DNA of 64,000 nucleotides from Thermobaculum terrenum ATCC BAA-798 (GTDB lineage: Bacteria > Chloroflexota > Chloroflexia > Thermobaculales > Thermobaculaceae), in NCBI RefSeq assembly GCF_000025005.1, contig NC_013526.1:1010635-1074634 (forward strand), in the 5' to 3' direction. A model generated the notes under the pieces. The model was not told where the DNA came from and made no database searches. It was given only the letters and a program-made list of their open reading frames with translations. Positions 54,678 through 63,087 of the stretch are shown one piece after another. The translations under genes and the position numbers were made by a program. Positions within the stretch are counted from its first letter, which is position 1; every line of letters begins with the position of its first letter.

Positions 54678-55826
54678 CTAGCGATAGAAGGCGTCGAAGG
54701 TGGTGAAGGTGTAGCCTCTTGCTTGCAGGTTCTGGATGATCGCCGGGAGCGCTGCGGCGTCCTGCGACTGGGATCCTACGTGGAAGAGGTAGATGGCCCC
54801 GGGCTCGGTGCCGTCCAGCACCCTCTGGACTATCTCCTGCTTGCTGAGTCCTTTCCATCCCAGGGAGTCCACCGTCCACATGAGATTGAGCTTGTAGCCC
54901 AGGGTGCGGAGGTCGACTAGGACAGATCGATCGTAGTCGCCGTAGGGTGGGCGGAAGAAGGGTCGGGTGCTCCTGCCGGATATCTCATTGATTATCCTCT
55001 CGGTCCTCTGGATCTCACTTGCACGCTGGGAGTACGTCAGGGGTGCGGCGCCCGTGGAGTAGCCGGTGAGCGACCCGTGGCTGTAGGTGTGGTTGAAGAC
55101 TGTGTGCCCCTCGTTGACCATGCGCTTGATGAGGTCGGGATTGGCCTGCGCCCACTTGCCAGTGACGCCGAAGCTGGCCTTCACGCCATAGGACTTCAGC
55201 GTGTTCAGTATCTGGGCGGCGTACCCGCGATCGGAGCCGGCATCGAAGGTGAGTGCCACCACCTTGCGAGAGGTGGCAAGCTTCGTCACGCTGACGGCTT
55301 CCCCCTGGCGGAGCAGACCACCGTAGGCATAGCCCGTCACGCCCTGATAGCTTACTCTGTACCATCCGCCGCTGTAGGGGCCGGAGATCACCCGTACCTG
55401 CTTCCCCTGGGGCACAGATATCCTGACGGGGTAGCCTGTCGACGGGCCGGTCCTCACCCTGGCGGTGAAGGCGGCCACGGCGTTCGCCCCCTCGCAGAGG
55501 TGGGTGCTTACGGCGCTGCCCTGTGCGAGGTAGTTGCCGTGGACGTAGCCGATCAGACCCGTGTAGCGCACCTTGTACCAGTAGGTGTTGTAGGGCCCCG
55601 AGAGGACGTATGGCTCCATGCCACAGGGGATCAACTGCAGTACTGGGTAGGATGTGCTGGGGCCCGACCGGAGGTTGAGCGCTGCCGTGGTGCTGGCGTA
55701 TCTGCCTGTGGAGATGGCGGCCTGGCCGCTTGCGGGTAGGGCCAGCATGAGCACCATCCACATGGTCGCCAGCAGCAGCCAGCGGCCCCTGTGGGCCCGA
55801 AGGATGTGAGAGAGTATGGCTGTCAT
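54678..55826 (-). CDS. secreted polysaccharide deacetylase with two SH3b domains
   Basis: 382 residues from ATG 55826 (GGAG 9 nt upstream); an ATG pair at 55865-55860 would add 13 residues before the signal. Signal segment RWLLLATMWMVLMLALPASG, then two bacterial SH3 domains (about 45-110: AALNLRSGPSTSYPVLQLIP; about 115-180: ARVRTGPSTGYPVRISVPQG), then a NodB domain: VALTFDAGSD (TFDDG with Ala for the second Asp), HTYSHG metal His, RPPYG. Probably removes acetyl groups from peptidoglycan or surface glycans; the Asp-to-Ala change in motif 1 may affect catalysis. Confidence 0.88.
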   Translation of the reverse strand: MTAILSHILRAHRGRWLLLATMWMVLMLALPASGQAAISTGRYASTTAALNLRSGPSTSYPVLQLIPCGMEPYVLSGPYNTYWYKVRYTGLIGYVHGNYLAQGSAVSTHLCEGANAVAAFTARVRTGPSTGYPVRISVPQGKQVRVISGPYSGGWYRVSYQGVTGYAYGGLLRQGEAVSVTKLATSRKVVALTFDAGSDRGYAAQILNTLKSYGVKASFGVTGKWAQANPDLIKRMVNEGHTVFNHTYSHGSLTGYSTGAAPLTYSQRASEIQRTERIINEISGRSTRPFFRPPYGDYDRSVLVDLRTLGYKLNLMWTVDSLGWKGLSKQEIVQRVLDGTEPGAIYLFHVGSQSQDAAALPAIIQNLQARGYTFTTFDAFYR

Positions 55827-55986
55827 CGATGTGTTCTCCGTACTATGTGTCGTGGATATCATCACCCCCGCCGCCTAGTACGCTCCTAGCTGGCTCCTAG
55901 CTGGATGGGGGTGGGATCAAGATTCTCGCTTATAGAACGTTTACATGCTAATATGTTCGTGAGAACAGCTCTGAGAGGAGCGGGAA

Positions 55987-56688
55987 GTGACGACAGTGCT
56001 GCTTGTGGAGGACGAGTCCACCCTCCTGACGACGATCGCCTACAACCTCCGCCGCGAAGGCTACAAGGTGCTGACCGCCGAGAACGGCAAGAGGGCGTTG
56101 GAGCTGGCCGAGGAGAACCCCGACATCGTGGTGCTGGATATCCTCCTGCCGGAGATAGACGGCCTGGAGGTGTGCAGGCGGCTGCGGCAGCGCAGCTCGG
56201 TGCCGATCATCATGCTGACGGCCAAGACCGATGAGGTGGACCGCATCGTCGGGCTGGAGCTGGGGGCTGATGACTACCTCACGAAGCCCTTTAGCATGCG
56301 AGAGCTGCTGGCGCGTATCAAGGCGCTGCTGCGGCGTCGCAGTCTCATCATGGCCGAGATCTCCAGCCAGCAGCAGGAGAGCAGGCGCCAGAAGCTGGTG
56401 TCCGGCGACCTGGAGATCGACCCCGCGATGCACCAGGTCAAGCGCGGGGGCAAGGTGATTCAGCTGACTCCACGGGAGTTCGATCTGCTGACCTTCCTGG
56501 TGATGAACAAGGGGATAGTCTTCTCCGCCGAGCGGCTACTGGAGGAGGTGTGGGGGTACGATGAGGCGCTGGATGTGCGCACTGTGCCGGTGCACATCCG
56601 CAACCTGCGGGAGAAGATCGAGGACGACCCCTCCGACCCCAAGCGCATAGAGACCGTGCGCGGGGTGGGCTATCGGTTCTCAGGGTAG
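55987..56688 (+). CDS. phoB: PhoB-like response regulator
   Basis: 233 residues from GTG 55987 (GGAGCGGGAA upstream). Receiver domain with VLLVEDESTLL, phospho-Asp in DIVVLDILLPEIDG, and IIMLTAKTDEVDRI; then an OmpR-type winged helix (LTPREFDLLTFLVMNKGIVF, VRTVPVHIRNLREKIEDDP). Followed 15 nt later by its histidine kinase, then a PhoX-like gene and phoU, so it most likely controls the phosphate-starvation response. It should bind the TTAA-based repeats at 58493 and 60237. Confidence 0.88.
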   Translation: MTTVLLVEDESTLLTTIAYNLRREGYKVLTAENGKRALELAEENPDIVVLDILLPEIDGLEVCRRLRQRSSVPIIMLTAKTDEVDRIVGLELGADDYLTKPFSMRELLARIKALLRRRSLIMAEISSQQQESRRQKLVSGDLEIDPAMHQVKRGGKVIQLTPREFDLLTFLVMNKGIVFSAERLLEEVWGYDEALDVRTVPVHIRNLREKIEDDPSDPKRIETVRGVGYRFSG

Positions 56689-56703
56689 CGCCGGAGGCCC
56701 CGC

Positions 56704-58485
56704 GTGTTCACGCGCATCCAGTGGCGGATCGCCGCAAGCTACGTCCTGCTGATCGCCGTGGCGCTGCTGGCGCTGGGCGTCTACCTGGCGTACTACCTGC
56801 GGCAGGAGCAGCTCCACCAGCTGGAGATGGACCTGCGCAGCCAGGCGCTCATCATCGCCCAGCAGGTGGCCCCGCAGCTGCAGCGCGGTGACGCCTCCCA
56901 GATCGACGCCTTCGCCAAGCGGGTCGGCAGGGCCGCCGACGTCAGGATCACCATCATCGATCGCACCGGCCGCGTGCTCGGGGATACCGACCACGACCCC
57001 AACACCATGGACAACCACCTGTCCCGTCCTGAGGTGCGGCAGGCGCTCGCCAGCGGCTTCGGGGAGAGCATGCGCCATAGCCGGACGCTCGACAGGGACC
57101 TGCTCTACGTGGCGGTCCCCATCGGGAGCGGCGGGGACACCCTGGGGGTGGCCCGGGTCGCGATGCCCACCAGCGACGTGCAGGCATCCCTCAACCGGGT
57201 GGTGACGGTGGTGGGGGCAGCCACGGCGATCGCGATCGTGCTGGCGATCCTCCTGGCGCTCGTGGTGGCCAGGGCGACCACCTCCAACATCGCGCGGCTG
57301 ACGAGCGCCGCGCGCTCCATGGCCGCAGGCCAGCTGCACCAGCGTATCGAGATCGATGGCCGCGATGAGACCTCCGAGCTGGCCAGCGCCTTCAACGAGA
57401 TGGCTCAGAGCCTCGACTCCTACATCAGCACGATCAATCGTGAGAGGGAGAGGATGTCCGCGGTCCTCAGCTACATGGCCGACAGCCTCCTGATTACCAA
57501 CGCCCGCGGGGAGGTGCAGGCGATGAACAGGGCGGCCGAGCAGCTGCTGGACGTGCGCGAACAGGACGTCCGCGGCAGGTCGGTGATGGCGGTGATCCGC
57601 GACCACGAGCTGGCGGGGCTCGTCCGCAGGGCGCTGGAGATGCAGGGACCGGTCAGGCTGCCCCGCCTGCTAGAGCTGGGAAGCGACGGCAACAGGCGCC
57701 TGATAGATGCGCTGGCGTCGCCCATCCCCGGAGAGAACGGTACGGGCTCCCAGGTGCTCCTGCTGCTGAGGGACGTCACCGAGCTGCGAAGGGCGGAGAC
57801 GATCCGCCAGGAGTTCGTGGCCAACGTCTCCCACGAGCTGCGCACGCCGGTGGCGGCGCTCAAGTCGCTGGTGGAGACGCTCGAGGAAGGCGCGCTGGAG
57901 GATGAGGAGGTGGCGCGGGACTTCCTCGCAAGGATGCACGTCGAGGTCGACAAGCTCGCACAGCTGATCGAGGAGCTGCTGGAGCTCTCTAGGATAGAAT
58001 CCGGCAAGGTGGAGCTCAGGATACACCCCGTCAACCTGGTGGAGGTGGTGCGCGCGGGCGCCGAGAGGCTGCGGCCCCAGGCGGAACGACAAGGCGTAGA
58101 CCTAGAGGTCACCGTGGAGCAGCCTGAGATCCTCGCACTGGCTGACCCTGAGCGCATCCAGCAGGTGGTGATCAACCTCGTGCACAACGCCATCAAGTTC
58201 ACACCGCCCGGCGGCAGGATCACCGTCCGCGTCTATTCCCTTGACAGAGAGGTGGCAGTGACGGTGCAGGACACGGGTGTGGGGATAGAGCCCGAGCTGC
58301 TGGACAGGCTTTTCGAACGCTTCTTCAAGGTCGACCGCGCCCGGTCCGCGGGTGGCACCGGCCTGGGGCTGGCCATCGCCAAGCACCTGGTGCTCGCTCA
58401 CAGAGGGCGCATCTGGGCGGAGTCCGAGGGCATGGGCAAGGGCGCCAGGTTCACCTTCACCCTGCCGGCCGTCGGGGCTGCGTGA
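56704..58485 (+). CDS. phoR: PhoR-like sensor histidine kinase
   Basis: 593 residues from GTG 56704. Membrane segment at about 10-30 and again at about 170-190, flanking an extracytoplasmic sensor region; HAMP (ARATTSNIARLTSAARSMAA); PAS (AVLSYMADSLLITNARGEVQ); HisKA with FVANVSHELRTPVAA (phospho-His); ATPase motifs N (VVINLVHNAIKFTP), G1 (VQDTGVGIEPE) and G2 (GTGLGLAIAKHL). It autophosphorylates and passes phosphate to the upstream regulator; PhoU is the usual brake. Confidence 0.9.
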   Translation: MFTRIQWRIAASYVLLIAVALLALGVYLAYYLRQEQLHQLEMDLRSQALIIAQQVAPQLQRGDASQIDAFAKRVGRAADVRITIIDRTGRVLGDTDHDPNTMDNHLSRPEVRQALASGFGESMRHSRTLDRDLLYVAVPIGSGGDTLGVARVAMPTSDVQASLNRVVTVVGAATAIAIVLAILLALVVARATTSNIARLTSAARSMAAGQLHQRIEIDGRDETSELASAFNEMAQSLDSYISTINRERERMSAVLSYMADSLLITNARGEVQAMNRAAEQLLDVREQDVRGRSVMAVIRDHELAGLVRRALEMQGPVRLPRLLELGSDGNRRLIDALASPIPGENGTGSQVLLLLRDVTELRRAETIRQEFVANVSHELRTPVAALKSLVETLEEGALEDEEVARDFLARMHVEVDKLAQLIEELLELSRIESGKVELRIHPVNLVEVVRAGAERLRPQAERQGVDLEVTVEQPEILALADPERIQQVVINLVHNAIKFTPPGGRITVRVYSLDREVAVTVQDTGVGIEPELLDRLFERFFKVDRARSAGGTGLGLAIAKHLVLAHRGRIWAESEGMGKGARFTFTLPAVGAA

Positions 58486-58492
58486 TGCGAGC

Positions 58493-58521
58493 GTTAATGT
58501 TACCCTTAAGCTGCCGTTAAC
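58493..58521 (+). promoter_or_regulatory. Pho-box-like direct repeats upstream of phoX
   Basis: TTAA at 58494, 58506 and 58517: GTTAATG, CTTAAG, GTTAAC, spaced 12 and 11 bp. The outer spacing of 23 bp and the context TTAATG...GCC(G/A)TTAA are the same at 60237-60265 before phoU. Confidence 0.65.
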
Positions 58522-58588
58522 TCCGGCTGTACTCCCATTTAGGGATGCCGGCTATCATGAGGGTGACGGAGAAAGGAGGAGCCCGAGG

Positions 58589-58834
58589 ATGCGGCAGAAC
58601 GGGAACGTGACCACGCTACAGGGGACCTGCAAGCTGTTGCAGCGCACTCTGCCCTACCTCGAGGGATCTGCCTCCGATCCAGCAGGGAGCAAGCCTGAAG
58701 TTACGGGGGAGGAGTTAGCCAAATGGCCATTGAGAAGCATACCGAAGGTCGTGAGCGCAGGCGGATCAACCGTAGAGAGTTCCTGGGAGCAGGTCTCGCG
58801 GGCGCAGCAGCGCTCGCTATGTCCAGCCCCATAG
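58589..58834 (+). CDS. possible leader ORF overlapping phoX start
   Basis: 81 codons after a strong AAAGGAGG (about 8 nt). It begins MRQNGNVTTLQGTCKLLQRT and ends inside the signal region of phoX in another frame. Only the first 45 codons are free of overlap. It could be a small protein or a translational control element; composition does not settle this. Confidence 0.3.
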   Translation: MRQNGNVTTLQGTCKLLQRTLPYLEGSASDPAGSKPEVTGEELAKWPLRSIPKVVSAGGSTVESSWEQVSRAQQRSLCPAP

Positions 58835-60222
58835 GGGCGTTCGGCCTCCGCGTCGCGCTCGGGCAGACGCCGCCCAGGGTGACCGGCTACGGTCCTCTGG
58901 AGCCCAGGGGAGACCTCGCGCTGCCGAGGGGATTCGACTACGCCATCATATCCTGGCAGGGGATGCCCATGTCCGATGGCCGCCTGACCCCTGGCATCTT
59001 CGATGCGATGGGAGCCTTCCCGCTGAGGGGGCACGGCGGCAGAAGAATCGCCCTGATACGCAACCATGAGAATCGAGAGAGGCCCGGAGAAGCGAAAGTA
59101 GTGGTGCCACCGGAGCTGGAGTACGACGCCCAGATGTACGGCGGCTGCACCAAGCTGGTGGTGGAGCTGGATGGTCGCAGGGAGCCCCGAGTCGTGGAGA
59201 GCTTCGCGGTGCTCGGCGGCACCTCCACCAACTGCGCGGGAGGCGTCACCCCCTGGGGCAGCTGGATCACCTGCGAGGAGGTCGTCAAGCGAGGCGCGGG
59301 CGGCAGGAAGCATGGCTATATCTTCGAGATAGATGCGCGCGCCAGCGGGCCCGTCGAGGCGGTCCCCATACCCGCCGCCGGCAGGCTGGTGCATGAGGCT
59401 GCCGCCTGGCACGCGGGCATCCTCTACCTCACCGAGGACCGCAGCATTGAGCCTGACCCTGTGCTGGGCGAGATAGGTGCCTGCTTCTACCGCTACATCC
59501 CCAGCAGGAGGCCGCGCAGGCCGGGCGACCTCGCCAGCAGCTGTGGCCGCCTGGAGGCGCTCAAGATCAAGGGAGAGCACCACGCCAACATGGACACCGG
59601 CAGGATCGTGGGCGTGCCCTACGACGTCGAGTGGGTGCCGATCGACGACCCCGACCATGAGGACGACACCGACAGCCGCAAGGATCGCATGCCGGGCTTC
59701 ATCCCCACCCGCATACAGGCCCAGGACAAGGGGGCGGCCTACTTCGACCGCCAGGAGGGCATGTGGGTGGGCGACGGCAAGATCTACTTCGACTGCACCA
59801 CCGGCGGCAGCCAGAACCTGGGCCAGGTGTGGGAGTACGATCCCCGCAGGGAGAAGCTCACCCTGATCTACGAGTCCACCCGACCGGAGACGCTGGAGAA
59901 CCCCGACAACATGGTGGTCGTCCCCCAGACGGGAGATATCTTCCTCTGCGAGGACAGCCCTGGGGAGCAGTACATCCGCGGGCTCACTCCCTACGGCGAG
60001 ATCTACGACTTCGCACGCACGCTCACCAACGACTCGGAGTTCTGCGGCGCCTGCTTCGATCCCAGCGGGCGCGTGCTCTTCGTCAACCAGCAGGGGGAGA
60101 GGGGCGACCTGCCCAACGGACCCGCGGGCGCCCGGGCGGTCACCTACGCCATATGGGGGCCGTTCGAGAGGCGGAGCGGTGCCCGCACCCGCAGTTTCTC
60201 CACCTACTCGCTGGTGTGGTAG
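58723..60222 (+). CDS. phoX: PhoX-like alkaline phosphatase (DUF839), Tat-exported
   Basis: 499 residues. Twin-arginine signal RRINRREFLGAGLAGAAALA. Family features: DYAIISWQGMPMSDG, NHENRER, YGGCTKLVVELDG, GGTSTNCAGGVTPWGSWITC, CEE..., HEAAAWHAG, YLTEDRS, and ENPDNMVVVPQTGDIFLCED. PhoX enzymes are calcium/iron-dependent periplasmic phosphatases releasing phosphate from organic esters; other DUF839 proteins have unknown activity. GGGGAGGAG precedes ATG 58723. The Pho-box-like site upstream and the phoBR/phoU neighbours support the phosphate role. Confidence 0.82.
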   Translation: MAIEKHTEGRERRRINRREFLGAGLAGAAALAMSSPIGAFGLRVALGQTPPRVTGYGPLEPRGDLALPRGFDYAIISWQGMPMSDGRLTPGIFDAMGAFPLRGHGGRRIALIRNHENRERPGEAKVVVPPELEYDAQMYGGCTKLVVELDGRREPRVVESFAVLGGTSTNCAGGVTPWGSWITCEEVVKRGAGGRKHGYIFEIDARASGPVEAVPIPAAGRLVHEAAAWHAGILYLTEDRSIEPDPVLGEIGACFYRYIPSRRPRRPGDLASSCGRLEALKIKGEHHANMDTGRIVGVPYDVEWVPIDDPDHEDDTDSRKDRMPGFIPTRIQAQDKGAAYFDRQEGMWVGDGKIYFDCTTGGSQNLGQVWEYDPRREKLTLIYESTRPETLENPDNMVVVPQTGDIFLCEDSPGEQYIRGLTPYGEIYDFARTLTNDSEFCGACFDPSGRVLFVNQQGERGDLPNGPAGARAVTYAIWGPFERRSGARTRSFSTYSLVW

Positions 60223-60236
60223 GAGCTTTATGCAAT

Positions 60237-60265
60237 CTTAATGACCGCATCAGGTAGCCATTAAG
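60237..60265 (+). promoter_or_regulatory. Pho-box-like repeats upstream of phoU
   Basis: CTTAATG at 60237 and CATTAAGG at 60259, TTAA-to-TTAA distance 23 bp, identical to the outer pair at 58493-58521. The middle repeat is degenerate (CATCAGG). Confidence 0.55.
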
Positions 60266-60312
60266 GCAGGGTGCTATCCTGAGAGAAAGGCTAAGCCAGC
60301 TGAGGAGACGAC

Positions 60313-60975
60313 ATGCCCAGAGAGCACTTTGAACGCGAACTCAACGCCCTGCAGGACTCCATGCTGACCCTCGGCAGCATGGTCGAGAAGGCGATCACCC
60401 GCTCTGTGGAGGCCCTCAAGACGGGAGACGTCCAGCTCGCCCGCCAGGTGATAGAGGAGGATGACCTGCTGGACGCCCAGCGGGAGGCGGTCGAGCGGGA
60501 CGCCCTGCTGCTCATTGCCACCCAGCAGCCCCTGGCAGGCGACCTCCGCAAGATAGCTGCCGTCCTCAACATCTCCTCCGAGCTGGAGAGGATGGGCGAC
60601 TACGCCGAGGGCATCGCCAAGATCAGCATCGACATAGCCAGCGAGCCTCCGCTCAAGCCACTGGTCACCATTCCGAAGATGGCCGAGCAGGCCTGCAGCA
60701 TGCTCCGCCGCAGCCTGGAGGCGTTCGTCAATCAAGACCTCACGCAGGCACAGGAGATATGGGGAGAAGACGACGAGATCGACCGCCTGTACGATCAGGT
60801 GTACCACGAGCTGCTGGCGTTCATGCTGGCCGATCCCCGGACGATCCAGCGGGCCACCCGCCTGCTGTGGGTGAGCCACAACCTGGAGAGGATAGCCGAT
60901 CGAGTCACCAACATCTGCGAGCGCATCAGGTTCATGGTCGGAGGTGAAGTCAATGCTGCGCCGACCCGGCCCTGA
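60313..60975 (+). CDS. phoU: phosphate signalling protein PhoU
   Basis: 220 residues, two similar three-helix bundles. First: REHFERELNALQDSMLTLGS, then DAQREAVERDALLLIATQQP and LAGDLRKIAAVLNISSELER. Second: EDDEIDRLYDQVYHELLAFM and RATRLLWVSHNLERIADRVT. The E/DxxxD metal motifs typical of PhoU are present (ELERMGDYAE, NLERIADRVT). It damps PhoR signalling when phosphate is plentiful. No Pst transporter genes are in the window. Confidence 0.93.
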   Translation: MPREHFERELNALQDSMLTLGSMVEKAITRSVEALKTGDVQLARQVIEEDDLLDAQREAVERDALLLIATQQPLAGDLRKIAAVLNISSELERMGDYAEGIAKISIDIASEPPLKPLVTIPKMAEQACSMLRRSLEAFVNQDLTQAQEIWGEDDEIDRLYDQVYHELLAFMLADPRTIQRATRLLWVSHNLERIADRVTNICERIRFMVGGEVNAAPTRP

Positions 60976-61030
60976 CCCAACACCTAGCGTGAAGTAACCC
61001 CCCACAACCACACCATTACCCCTCAACAGC

Positions 61031-61052
61031 GTGGCCGGCTGGTGCCGGCCAC
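61031..61052 (+). terminator. stem-loop terminator after phoU
   Basis: GTGGCCGGC (61031-61039) pairs with GCCGGCCAC (61044-61052), 4-nt loop. A TATAAT at 61086-61091 with CTGCAA 17 bp before it is the likely promoter for the next gene. Confidence 0.65.
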
Positions 61053-61127
61053 CCCTCACCTGCTGCAAAAAACCACCATCAAGCGTATAATCTCTGCTAT
61101 ACAGCTACTACCTGGAGGGACTATCGA

Positions 61128-61655
61128 TTGAGAGAGAACCTGCTGCGCTTCGTCAACTGGATCCGTTTCATTAACCTCCTATCCGCCGCGATCGCCTTCG
61201 GCCTCGCGCTCGCCCACACGCTGGAGATCCCCGGCAAGAGAGGGTTAGATAGCACCCAGTGGCTGGCCGTACAACAATCGTTCTATGGTGGTTTTGCCCT
61301 GGTAGGAGTGACCGCCGAGCTGCTCGGCCTGATCACCTGCCTGCTGCTCCTGCTGCCGCTGCGCAAGCGCCCACGCGCCCTCGTGCAGACGGTGATCGGC
61401 GCGCTCTGCTTCCTCGGCATGTTGCTCATCTACTTCTTCGTGAACCGGCCGATCAACTCCCGCATCGCCTCGTGGACGCCCACCACCATCCCCGATGACT
61501 GGACCTTCTACCGCAACCTGTGGGACTACTCCCGCTTGGGTGCAGCCCTGCTGGCGACCGTGGCGATCGTTCTCCTGCTCCTGGCAGCCCTCATGCCCGA
61601 TGCTCCCAGGGAGGCCACACAGCCTGCCGCGCAGACCAAAAGCGCAAATCAATAG
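61128..61655 (+). CDS. DUF1772-like four-helix membrane protein
   Basis: 175 residues from TTG 61128 (GGAGGG 8 nt upstream). Four membrane segments (about 10-30, 57-80, 88-106, 138-160). NRPINSRIASWTPTTIPDDW followed by a W..Y...R tail resembles DUF1772/anthrone-oxygenase-like proteins. Function unknown. It lies alone between phoU and a non-coding stretch. Confidence 0.75.
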   Translation: MRENLLRFVNWIRFINLLSAAIAFGLALAHTLEIPGKRGLDSTQWLAVQQSFYGGFALVGVTAELLGLITCLLLLLPLRKRPRALVQTVIGALCFLGMLLIYFFVNRPINSRIASWTPTTIPDDWTFYRNLWDYSRLGAALLATVAIVLLLLAALMPDAPREATQPAAQTKSANQ

Positions 61656-62142
61656 CCACTCCCAACCTCCCTTCCCAAAGGGATCGCCCTCACCATATGC
61701 CCGTCTCCCCTGGATATGGAAGTATGTCACCCTCTCCACGCACCGGGGAAGGCCCCGAGGTGACGCTCCTCAGGGAAGCGCCCCCACTATGCAGTGGTGA
61801 GCATGTATAGCCCCTACCCTGGGAACCTCCGAGGTCTCAGGAAGGCCCCGCCCCCAATTCCCGAATTCCCGATTGCTTAAGAGTCGGGAATTCGGGAATA
61901 TCTGCCCGAGCCCGGAGACCCTGGAAGGAGCGCTCCCGGCCCACGCTGGCGGCAGAGGGGCGTCGGAGCCGCCTCGTGCGGGTGCGCATCTCGGGAGGGC
62001 ACTTTCCCGCGGGTCGTGCGGGGCCCCGCCCTGTGGGCTCAGCCTGCCTGGCGGGCCTGTTGCCCCGGCTGGCCGGCACCTGAGAGCCTATCTCGGTGCC
62101 TGCGGGGAGTGTCCCGGCGTCGGCTCTCCGGGATGGGCGCCC
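61656..62142. other. intergenic region with hairpin element copy 5
   Basis: About 490 bp, no convincing gene; very GC-rich open frames on both strands lack start sites and family features. Contains hairpin element copy 5 at 61856-61899. Confidence 0.45.
61856..61899. repeat. dispersed hairpin element, copy 5
   Basis: AATTCCCGAATTCCCGA, centre TTGCTTAAGAG, TCGGGAATTCGGGAAT. Same family as the copies at 43545, 43913, 53911 and 54149. Confidence 0.7.
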
Positions 62143-63087
62143 CTAGGCGGGGGCGAGCCCCAGCTCGCGCCACCGCTGCTGCACGCGCATCCGCAGGTAC
62201 TCCGCGGGAGCCAGCTCCATGCCCCCACCGGGACTCGTCACCTCCACCTGGACCTGCCTGCCTGAGTGCCAGCTGACGAGCGCGGCGAGCTCGCGGCGGA
62301 TGTCGCTGGTGACCAGGCTTGCCGCCCAGGTTGTGGCCACCTCCAGGACGAGCGTGTGGTCGTCGCGCCACCAAGCGGGCCGGCCGTGCAGGTGCTGGGC
62401 GATCCGCGGCAGGTGCTCCTCCAGCAGGTTGTGCAGCGCCACCACCAGCGGCCCGTGCTCGCGCCGGCCGGCGGGCATATTTTCCTGGTTACGGGCTGCC
62501 TCCAACTGGGTGGGTCTGCCGACCTGTTGCTGGGAGGAGGTGGTAGCCCTCACAGCTTGCTGTGGGGGGTAAGGGGGGTTAATATCTTGACGGTTATTTT
62601 GACGGTTAATATTTGACGGTTTCCCTGCACACGCGTTCAGGGTTTGAGTGTCCGATCGTTCAGGGTTTGGTGTCCCAGCGTTCAGGGTTTGAGGACTGCA
62701 AACCCTGTCCGAGTGTTCAGGGTTTGGAGAGGTAAACCCTGTCTGGGCGTTCAGGGTTTGGACGCCGGAAACCCTGTCTGAGCGTTCAGGGTTTGTGGCC
62801 TGTGCCTCGTGCTCACCGGCGATGACCTCCAGCATGAGCCTGTAGCGGTTGCTGCGGCCCTTGCCTCCCCCGGACACGACGGTGATGTAGCCCGCCCGGA
62901 CGGCGCGGGAGATGAGCTTGTAGATGGTGCGCTCGCAGAGGCCCATGCGGGCGGCGAGCGTGCGCACGCTTGGCCAGCACTCGCCGTGGTCGTTGGCATA
63001 GTCGGCCAGCGCCAGCAGCAGGAGCATGTCGTTGCCTCTGAGCCTGTCGGCGGCTCGCCATACCTTCTGGGTGACCTTGATGCTCAT
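62143..63087 (-). CDS. second initiator-like protein with intragenic iterons
   Basis: 314 residues from ATG 63087 (GGGAGGGTC upstream), overlapping the peptidase stop as ATGA. The N-terminus (about 1-90) is a winged helix: LLLLALADYANDHGECWPSV, RTLAARMGLCERTIYKLISR. The linker (about 95-170) consists of TLNAQTGF/NPERSD repeats that are a by-product of 12-bp DNA repeats. The C-terminus (about 205-290; LVVALHNLLEEHLPRIAQHL, TLVLEVATTWAASLVTSDIR, GRQVQVEVTS) again resembles DnaA domain I. Same plan as 17724-18827. Probably a replication initiator of a resident or captured replicon; this is inference. Confidence 0.65.
   Translation of the reverse strand: MSIKVTQKVWRAADRLRGNDMLLLLALADYANDHGECWPSVRTLAARMGLCERTIYKLISRAVRAGYITVVSGGGKGRSNRYRLMLEVIAGEHEAQATNPERSDRVSGVQTLNAQTGFTSPNPEHSDRVCSPQTLNAGTPNPERSDTQTLNACAGKPSNINRQNNRQDINPPYPPQQAVRATTSSQQQVGRPTQLEAARNQENMPAGRREHGPLVVALHNLLEEHLPRIAQHLHGRPAWWRDDHTLVLEVATTWAASLVTSDIRRELAALVSWHSGRQVQVEVTSPGGGMELAPAEYLRMRVQQRWRELGLAPA
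62587..62795. repeat. intragenic iterons and AT-rich segment (origin-like)
   Basis: Six exact copies of GTTCAGGGTTTG start at 62635, 62658, 62680, 62715, 62749 and 62784 (spacing 23, 22, 35, 34, 35). The three wider gaps each contain an inverted AAACCCTGTC. Three copies of TTGACGGTT follow at about 62587-62621 in an AT-rich stretch. The order iterons then AT-rich DNA matches a minimal origin. Confidence 0.75.

Noticed and set aside
54391..54706. Plus-strand frames rich in Gly and Trp
   Set aside because: G-rich non-coding DNA; no start site and they run through a strong terminator.
61837..62374. Arg/Pro/Gly-rich frames between 61.8 and 62.4 kb
   Set aside because: They overlap the hairpin element and the C-terminal part of the initiator-like gene without support.
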